Source: an uncultured Alphaproteobacteria bacterium (GTDB lineage Bacteria; Pseudomonadota; Alphaproteobacteria; RF32; CAG-239). Taken from it: a stretch of DNA of 6,136 nt. The notes under the pieces were generated by a model, which worked only from the letters and a program-made list of their open reading frames with translations, ran no database searches and was not told the DNA's origin. Below, one piece after another: positions 1 through 4,907 of this stretch (position 1 is the stretch's first letter; each line of letters begins with the position of its first letter). Both the position numbers and the translations under genes were made by a program. Where the stretch lies: the NCBI GenBank assembly GCA_944391355.1, contig CALXTG010000141.1:1-6136 (forward strand), read 5' to 3'.

Positions 1-1301
1 AAGCTATTATTCTTGCCCAAAACAGCCTGCTGCCGGTAAAAGGCAAAAAAGCCGAAACGCAGCCGGAAAAAACCGTTCAGCCGCACACCCCCCCCCGCCA
101 GCCGCAGCCGGCCCGCCCGGTTATAAAATCCGAACCGGAAAAGAAGACTGCCGCGGCGCAAACCGGCGAACCGCAGCTTTTAATCCCTCTGGAATACACA
201 TCCGACAAAAGCAGGCGGCCGGAAAGGAAAATTGAGATAGCACAGAGCGGCAATGAGGCAAGGCAGATTGCCCTGGCCGACGGCAGCGTGCCGATTTCGA
301 GCATGAACGCACCGGCGGACGGAGCAAAAAACGGAACCGATTTACCGGCGCCGCCGCAATGGGAAACCATGGCGGAAAAGACCCGCAACAGCGATGATGC
401 CTGGCTGGTCGCCAAAGGCGCGAAACACCCCAAAAACAGCATGGTTCTGGAACAAGAATACAACAAAGCCGACGACACAATTCCGCAGCTCAGCGCCCAG
501 AAAACAAGCAAAGGCGAGGACAGTGAAATACAGACGGCGGAGATTTCGAAAAATCTGCTTATCCCTATTCCCGAAGATATTATGAAGGAAAAGAACCTGA
601 CCCCTCGGCTCGGCTCCTCTCCGCATAACCGGGAAATTGAAGAACGCCTGCTGGAAAAGGAACGGCAGGAAAGAGGATTTGAAGAAGATTTCGCCCTGGA
701 AGAAGAAAACAATACCGCCGAAACTGAAAAAGCAAAAGAAACCGAGAACAAAAGCGGCGGCATTCTGAGCGGCATTACCTCTTTGTTCAAAGGCTCGCCG
801 AAGCCGGAAAACAAAAATGTCACGGTTATTGAGAACCCCGGAGAAAGTTATGAAGACGGCAGCCGGGACATTGACGAACTGCCGGATAACGAAGATACAA
901 TTCTGGAAAAAATCCGCACCAGTTTTAAAAAGAAATTTTATCAGGGCAAAATTTTGCCGACAGAAATCAGATTGGCTTTTCAGCCCAACCGGGCCGAAAT
1001 TTCGGGACAAACCCTGAACTGGCTTGAAGCTTTTGCCAACAAGACCCAGGAAGATGCCACAACCGCGCTTGAGATCCGCATAGACGGCACCAGTTCGCGG
1101 GCTTTACAGCAGAAAAGGCTGAATCTGCTTTATAATATTTTGACCAGCAAAGGAGTTGAATACGGCAAGATAAAAATCGTTTTCACTTCCCGCGAACCGA
1201 ACTCGTTTGTTATCCGGACGATTAAGGTCAAAAATGATTTGGACGGAGGAGGAATAAATAACACCGCGGCGATGCAAAACGGTTATTATATGCGCTGGTA
1301 A
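1..1301 (+). CDS. OmpA/MotB-like C-terminal domain protein with long charged linker (5' partial)
   Basis: The reading frame is open from base 3 to the TAA at 1299-1301, giving 432 visible residues; the true start lies left of the window. A GTG at 288 is in frame, but the frame stays open and gene-like upstream, so I do not take it as the start. The first visible residues (AIILAQNSLLPVK) are hydrophobic and could be the end of a signal peptide or membrane anchor. Residues about 14-315 are a Pro/Gln- then Glu/Lys-rich, probably disordered linker. Residues about 322-415 look like an OmpA/MotB-type domain: beta strand IRLAFQPN, then helix LNWLEAFANKT, strand LEIRIDG, helix LQQKRLNLLYNILTSKG and strand IKIVF. 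The arginine of the NxxLSxxRA region seems kept (KRLNLL), but the Asp of the usual GHTD turn appears as Ser (DGTSS). The role is inferred: a periplasmic, possibly wall-binding protein beside the pilus operon. It could instead belong to an unrelated upstream operon. Confidence 0.72.
   Translation, partial: AIILAQNSLLPVKGKKAETQPEKTVQPHTPPRQPQPARPVIKSEPEKKTAAAQTGEPQLLIPLEYTSDKSRRPERKIEIAQSGNEARQIALADGSVPISSMNAPADGAKNGTDLPAPPQWETMAEKTRNSDDAWLVAKGAKHPKNSMVLEQEYNKADDTIPQLSAQKTSKGEDSEIQTAEISKNLLIPIPEDIMKEKNLTPRLGSSPHNREIEERLLEKERQERGFEEDFALEEENNTAETEKAKETENKSGGILSGITSLFKGSPKPENKNVTVIENPGESYEDGSRDIDELPDNEDTILEKIRTSFKKKFYQGKILPTEIRLAFQPNRAEISGQTLNWLEAFANKTQEDATTALEIRIDGTSSRALQQKRLNLLYNILTSKGVEYGKIKIVFTSREPNSFVIRTIKVKNDLDGGGINNTAAMQNGYYMRW
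88..96 (+). repeat. Poly-C homopolymer tract (C9) inside the OmpA-like gene
   Basis: Nine consecutive C residues lie in the early part of the partial gene and are read as ...ACC CCC CCC CGC. The tract is followed by GCC, and the frame is open on both sides, so as written it is in frame. Loss of one C would bring in a TAA at 124-126, and gain of one C a TGA at 233-235. Most other prolines in this gene use CCG, so the CCC-CCC pair is not required by local codon preference. Homopolymer tracts of this kind are known slippage sites in surface-structure genes, but phase variation here is only a possibility. Confidence 0.6.
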
Positions 1302-1318
1302 TAAGTTTTGTCTCGCGC

Positions 1319-1347
1319 TTGATTATTTATTTTTCAATTTGTATGAT
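1319..1347 (+). promoter_or_regulatory. Predicted sigma70-type promoter of the pilus operon
   Basis: A -35 hexamer TTGATT (1319-1324) and a -10 hexamer TATGAT (1342-1347) are separated by exactly 17 bp of AT-rich DNA, in the only real intergenic gap of the window (1302-1387). The -10 matches the consensus at 5 of 6 positions and the -35 at 4 of 6. The expected transcription start is near 1354, leaving a leader of about 34 nt before the ATG at 1388. No operator or strong hairpin is visible in the gap. Confidence 0.5.
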
Positions 1348-1374
1348 AGGAACAAAAATGGGAAAATACTGCTT

Positions 1375-1380
1375 AGGGAA
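1375..1380 (+). promoter_or_regulatory. Ribosome binding site deciding the start of the TcpQ-domain lipoprotein
   Basis: AGGGAA sits 7 nt before the ATG at 1388. It supports that start over the in-frame ATG at 1358 and the TTG at 1319. The TTG coincides with the predicted -35 box, and the ATG at 1358 would lie almost on the predicted transcription start. Confidence 0.6.
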
Positions 1381-1387
1381 TGCCAAA

Positions 1388-2026
1388 ATGAACTTAAAAA
1401 TTAAAATTTTTGCCGCACCGCTTTTTTGTCTGTGCCTGGCCGGCTGCGCCGCTTTTGCCGAACCGAGAGGCGAAACTCTGGAGCTTCGCGAGCCCGAGCA
1501 GCCGCAGCAGATTAATGTTCCCGCTCAGAATAACGATTTTGTAAACTATACAAAAGTCGCCGCCGATTATAAAGAATTCGGCGAGAGGACGCCGCAAGAC
1601 GAAAGAATTGTAACGGCCGGCGCCGGCAGCAATCTTTCGGCGGCCATTCCCCCGACAATCGAAGAGGAAGTTATCAGCTATGAGGAAGAGCTGAAAGCAT
1701 CAGACGCCGACAACAGCGACGAAGGCAGCAGCGATAATGCGCAGTCTTCGGCAGAAGATCCGGTTGAAGACTGGCTGGCGGAAGAAGGCAAAACCCTTAA
1801 GGGCCTGCTCTCGGAATGGAGCGACAGAGCCGGCTGGCGCCTGATCTGGAATTCCAACCGCAATTATACGCTGACCGCCGGAGCCATGTTCCGCGGCCGC
1901 TTTGCCGATGTGAGCTCGGCACTAATCCGCGCTTTTGCCAGAGCCCGGCCGGCTCCGGTAGCTACATTTTATAAAGGTAACCGCGTCTTGGTAGTCGAGA
2001 CCATGGAGGATGAAAATGCATATTAA
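1388..2026 (+). CDS. TcpQ-domain lipoprotein (PilL-like), pilus secretin partner
   Basis: This 212-residue protein begins with a lipoprotein signal: a basic N-terminus (MNLKIK), a short hydrophobic core and the lipobox LAGC with the acylated Cys at residue 20. The residue after it is Ala, not Asp, which favours outer-membrane sorting. Residues about 21-128 form a polar linker that becomes strongly acidic (Glu/Asp/Ser) near 97-128. Residues about 129-204 match the toxin-coregulated-pilus TcpQ C-terminal family, an STN-like fold: TLKGLLSEWSDRAGWRLIWN, then the YTLTAGAMFRGRF strand, a helix, and a final strand RVLVVE. Family members (PilL of R64, TcpQ) are envelope proteins that help the secretin assemble or localise. 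Its last 11 bp overlap the secretin gene. R64 PilL is longer, so this is a compact version and I leave the symbol blank. Family assignment is fairly sure; the partner role is inferred from the family and gene order. Confidence 0.82.
   Translation: MNLKIKIFAAPLFCLCLAGCAAFAEPRGETLELREPEQPQQINVPAQNNDFVNYTKVAADYKEFGERTPQDERIVTAGAGSNLSAAIPPTIEEEVISYEEELKASDADNSDEGSSDNAQSSAEDPVEDWLAEEGKTLKGLLSEWSDRAGWRLIWNSNRNYTLTAGAMFRGRFADVSSALIRAFARARPAPVATFYKGNRVLVVETMEDENAY
2005..2010 (+). promoter_or_regulatory. Ribosome binding site deciding the secretin start
   Basis: GGAGGA lies inside the end of the preceding gene. The ATG at 2010 overlaps its last base and cannot use it, whereas the ATG at 2016 is 5 nt downstream. 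The start at 2016 is therefore preferred; the proteins differ by only two residues. Confidence 0.65.
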
Positions 2027-3614
2027 TAAAATTCATAAAATAGCCCTGGGTCTGGCATTTGCAGTTTTGGCAGCCTCCTGCTCCCTGTCGACCAGCATGG
2101 ACGCGACGATAGAACGCGAAGTCGAAGCGGCCACAAAGCTTAAGGAAAAAGCCAAGGCACCGACGGAAATCGCCCCCGAAGATACAATCCGGGTCAAAAA
2201 CGATATCTGGCTGGGCGACACCAGCGAAATCGAATACGAGGGCGAGCCTATTCCCAGCTACCTCGAAGAGAAAGACGCCATTACGCTGGTCAGCAACCGG
2301 CCGATTACGCTTTATGAAATCGGCGATATGCTGAACAAGGTAACTTCGTTGAAAATCCGCTTTGCTCCGCAGCTGGAAGAAACGGTTTTGAAAAATGCGG
2401 CGACCAACAAACCGACAGTCGAAAGCATCAACGCCGACTGGACCGAACCGGATAAAATGCTGGTTTCTTACCGCGGCCCTTTAAGCGGATTTCTTGACGA
2501 GATATCTTCCCGTTTCGGCATCTGGTGGAAATATGAAAAGAGAGAAATATATTTCTATAAATATATTACCAGAACCTTTGTTCTTTACAGTCTGCCGACC
2601 AAGCCTTCGCTGACGGTCAATGTCGGCGGGTCAGCTCAGGGATCGGGCGGCACATCGTCTCTGACTCTGAACAGCACGGCGCAAGTTGAGCTGTGGGAGA
2701 ATATCGAAAAGTCGATTACTTCAATGATTGACAAAGACGCAAAACTGACGATGGATTCATCCAACGGCACGATTTCTCTGACCGCAACGCCGCTGGATAT
2801 TAAGAAAGTCGCAAACTTTGTCAATGAGCAGAATAACCGCCTGTCGCGCCAGGTTGCCGTCAGCGTTAAAGTTTTGCAGGTTTCCATTAATGACTCCGAT
2901 CAATACGGCTTAAACCTCAGCGCCGCTTTTGACGACGGAGTTACAAAAATCGGCGTTGCCAGCGCAACAGGCATCAGTACGGAAACCGTTACCGAAAATC
3001 TGACCATGGCGGTTTTGAACGGAAACTGGACGGCCAACGCGGCTATTCAGGCTCTGTCGACCCAAGGAACGACGACAATGGTTACCAGCGGCACGGTAAC
3101 CACGCTGAATAATAAACCGGCGCCGATTCAGGTAATTAAGAAACAAAACTATATTTCGGAAATTACCAAGACCAACAGCGGCAACGACGGCGATTATTAC
3201 GATATTTCGACGGAAACCGAAGAAATCGAAACCGGCTTTACGCTCGATATTCTGCCGCGCATTTTGGAACACGGCCGGATTTTGATGATGTTTAACCTGA
3301 CCTTGTCTGACCTGATTGAACTTGAAAAAGTCGAATTCGGCAGCCAAGACAGCGGCCAATATATTCAGAACCCGAAGATCGAATCACGCGGATTTACGCA
3401 GGAAGTCGCTTTGAAATCGGGTGAATCGCTGGTTTTGACCGGTTATGAACGAGTTGAGAACGATACTGATAAAACCGGCGTCGGTTCGGCCGAAAATTCG
3501 CTGCTCGGCGGATCTGCCACCGCGTCCAAGAGCCGCAGCGTGTTGGTTATTATCCTGACACCGGTAGTTCTGGAATCGCCGCTGACTCCGGAATCAAGAA
3601 TGAGAAACATCTAA
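2016..3614 (+). CDS. pilN: PilN-type type IVb pilus lipoprotein secretin
   Basis: This 532-residue outer-membrane secretin should form the gated channel through which the pilus leaves the cell. Numbering is from the ATG at 2016. Residues 1-22 are a lipoprotein signal ending VLAASC, with Cys22; Ala rather than Leu at -3 is slightly unusual. Residues about 93-172 hold the N-terminal STN-like part (RPITLYEIGDMLNKV, then LSGFLDEISSRFGIWWKYE). A Gly/Ser/Thr-rich stretch follows near 198-220, and an N1-like repeat near 225-278 (GTISLTATPLDIKKVANFV). The secretin core runs from about 279 (VAVSVKVLQVSINDSDQYG) to 519, with the conserved NKPAPIQV at 366, the LKSGESLVLTGYE turn near 467-479, and the closing strand LVIILTPVVL. 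Length fits R64 PilN and relatives such as BfpB and TcpC. It overlaps the TcpQ-domain gene by 11 bp, suggesting translational coupling, and the pilO gene starts 18 bp after it. Among secretins, the lipoprotein form with a PilO2 neighbour points to type IVb pili rather than type II secretion. Confidence 0.92.
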   Translation: MHINKIHKIALGLAFAVLAASCSLSTSMDATIEREVEAATKLKEKAKAPTEIAPEDTIRVKNDIWLGDTSEIEYEGEPIPSYLEEKDAITLVSNRPITLYEIGDMLNKVTSLKIRFAPQLEETVLKNAATNKPTVESINADWTEPDKMLVSYRGPLSGFLDEISSRFGIWWKYEKREIYFYKYITRTFVLYSLPTKPSLTVNVGGSAQGSGGTSSLTLNSTAQVELWENIEKSITSMIDKDAKLTMDSSNGTISLTATPLDIKKVANFVNEQNNRLSRQVAVSVKVLQVSINDSDQYGLNLSAAFDDGVTKIGVASATGISTETVTENLTMAVLNGNWTANAAIQALSTQGTTTMVTSGTVTTLNNKPAPIQVIKKQNYISEITKTNSGNDGDYYDISTETEEIETGFTLDILPRILEHGRILMMFNLTLSDLIELEKVEFGSQDSGQYIQNPKIESRGFTQEVALKSGESLVLTGYERVENDTDKTGVGSAENSLLGGSATASKSRSVLVIILTPVVLESPLTPESRMRNI

Positions 3615-3620
3615 TCTCTG

Positions 3621-3625
3621 AAGGA
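3621..3625 (+). promoter_or_regulatory. Ribosome binding site for the GTG start of pilO
   Basis: AAGGA ends 7 nt before the GTG at 3633, in the 18-bp gap after the secretin stop. It supports use of GTG as start. No ATG lies in frame between this site and the conserved N-terminal block GIGFDLNGTQYATSLFW. Confidence 0.6.
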
Positions 3626-3632
3626 AAAGCAA

Positions 3633-4907
3633 GTGCTTGAAGAAGCTAAATTAATTGACGAGGAATATGAAAAGAAGGACAATCGCACCTGGGGTATCGG
3701 GTTTGATCTGAACGGCACTCAGTATGCGACCAGCCTTTTCTGGCAGCCTCTGCAAAATCAGGAAGACCCGTATACCGAGGTCGGAGAAGCTTCTGAAGGC
3801 GTTTTGGAAGGCGCGGACTTATTTTGCATTAAGCCCGGCAAAGCGCCGCAATTCGGTATCTGCGTTTCGGAAGAAGGATTTAAAACCGGAACCCAGGTTG
3901 CCGCCGTCGCTTTGGCAACGGCTTTGTCAGACCGGCCTTCTTTTATTGCGGTTTATAAAGTAGAAAACGGTTGGTGGTACACCTGCGTCCGTAATGATAT
4001 TATTCTGTCTGACGGCGATATGCTCTTTTTCAACGAGGAAGAAGCCAAAGAACAGTTTATGTCAATGCTGGCGGTTCCGGACTGGGGGCGGAAAATCGCG
4101 CCGCCGGAATGGGGCATTGAAGAAACGGAATATCCGGATCTCGGCAATCTGCTGTCTAAGGGGTCAAAGGCCAAGCTGCAGAAAATCAAAGCGCTGCGCG
4201 GCACGAAACTTATTCTGCTGATTGCAGTTTCGGCGGTTGTCGGTTTCTGGCTGATTTCAAATATTATTTCAGGTATATTCTTCAGACCCAAAAAAATGCC
4301 GGTCGTGGTTCCCGTCCAGCCGAAAATTGTCCGGAAAATTGAAGCAAAGCCGGAGGTCAAGCCTTGGGAGAGCATGGTTTCGCCGCGGATATTGATGCAA
4401 AGATGCAGCGGCGGCGTCATCGCTTTACAGGGAATTATGCCGCCGGGCTGGAAAATCGGCGATATGACCTGCACGGCCGGCGGAATCGTGACCGGCTGGA
4501 CCCGTCAGGTCGGCCGGATTTCGTGGATCAACCAAGCGCTTAATCAATCAAAAGTCACCTTTGCCAGCCGGGCTGTTGCCGATGACGGCAACAGCGTTAT
4601 CGCTACGGTTCCGCTGGGACGCCTGCCGCAGGCTTCTTCACCGCCGATTAAAAACGTTACAGATCTGAAAATTACGCTCAATGATCTGTTTCAGGCCATC
4701 GGACAGCCCGTATCGCTGTACAATACGACTTATACATCGCCGAACGGAAAAGTTTATCCGATGGTAGGATTTAAGTTTACATCAACTTATAATCCGGTGG
4801 TATGGAGTAATTTGTTAACAAAATTTTCAGGACTTGAGATTAAAAGTATAATATACAGAACCGAGCAAAAGCTCTGGGATTACGAGGGGACAATCTATGC
4901 GTTATGA
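3633..4907 (+). CDS. pilO: PilO2-family pilin accessory protein, bitopic inner-membrane
   Basis: This 424-residue protein matches the type IVb pilus PilO2 (pilin accessory protein) family in length and layout. Residues about 20-180 are the cytoplasmic-type N-terminal domain, opening with GIGFDLNGTQYATSLFWQPL and including ENGWWYTCVRND and a WG-rich stretch (DWGRKIAPPEWGIEE). A basic patch (KAKLQKIKALRGTK) precedes one membrane helix at about 193-217 (LILLIAVSAVVGFWLISNII). A Lys/Pro-rich spacer then leads to a periplasmic C-terminal domain with two cysteines, Cys258 (MQRCSGGV) and Cys280 (DMTCTAGG), which could form a disulphide. The last part (KITLNDLFQAIGQPVSLYN and KFSGLEIKSIIYRTEQKLWDYEGTIYAL) resembles the ferredoxin-like fold of PilO-type proteins. 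By family it belongs to the inner-membrane assembly platform, probably contacting PilP and the cytoplasmic pilus motor. It starts with GTG, and its last 11 bp overlap the next gene. It is distinct from the PilO of type IVa pili. Confidence 0.88.
   Translation: MLEEAKLIDEEYEKKDNRTWGIGFDLNGTQYATSLFWQPLQNQEDPYTEVGEASEGVLEGADLFCIKPGKAPQFGICVSEEGFKTGTQVAAVALATALSDRPSFIAVYKVENGWWYTCVRNDIILSDGDMLFFNEEEAKEQFMSMLAVPDWGRKIAPPEWGIEETEYPDLGNLLSKGSKAKLQKIKALRGTKLILLIAVSAVVGFWLISNIISGIFFRPKKMPVVVPVQPKIVRKIEAKPEVKPWESMVSPRILMQRCSGGVIALQGIMPPGWKIGDMTCTAGGIVTGWTRQVGRISWINQALNQSKVTFASRAVADDGNSVIATVPLGRLPQASSPPIKNVTDLKITLNDLFQAIGQPVSLYNTTYTSPNGKVYPMVGFKFTSTYNPVVWSNLLTKFSGLEIKSIIYRTEQKLWDYEGTIYAL
4884..4890 (+). 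promoter_or_regulatory. Ribosome binding site for pilP within the end of pilO
   Basis: GAGGGGA ends 6 nt before the ATG at 4897. This start places a complete signal peptide at the N-terminus and gives an 11-bp overlap with pilO. Confidence 0.6.

Noticed and set aside
77..1010. Long minus-strand reading frames of 248 and 222 codons
   Set aside because: They lie opposite the OmpA-like gene, are rich in Phe/Ser/Arg/Cys as expected from antisense of Glu/Lys-rich coding sequence, and show no domain.
288..1301. GTG at 288 as the true start of the OmpA-like gene
   Set aside because: The same frame is open to the left edge with gene-like codon use, and no good ribosome site precedes the GTG.
1283..1304. 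Inverted repeat TTATTA / TAATAA around the stop codon at 1299-1301, considered as a terminator
   Set aside because: The stem is six A/T pairs with no G-C and no proper U-run after it, too weak for an intrinsic terminator.
1319..1387. N-terminal extension of the TcpQ-domain protein from the TTG at 1319 or the ATG at 1358
   Set aside because: Both place extra residues before a complete lipoprotein signal. The ATG at 1388 has the best ribosome site and fits the predicted promoter.
2016..4907. Reading the secretin and PilO genes as a type II secretion or Dot/Icm locus
   Set aside because: The PilO2-type N-terminal block, the TcpQ domain and the PilP motif in this order fit type IVb pili better. 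No GspC/L/M- or DotH/DotG-like features are seen.
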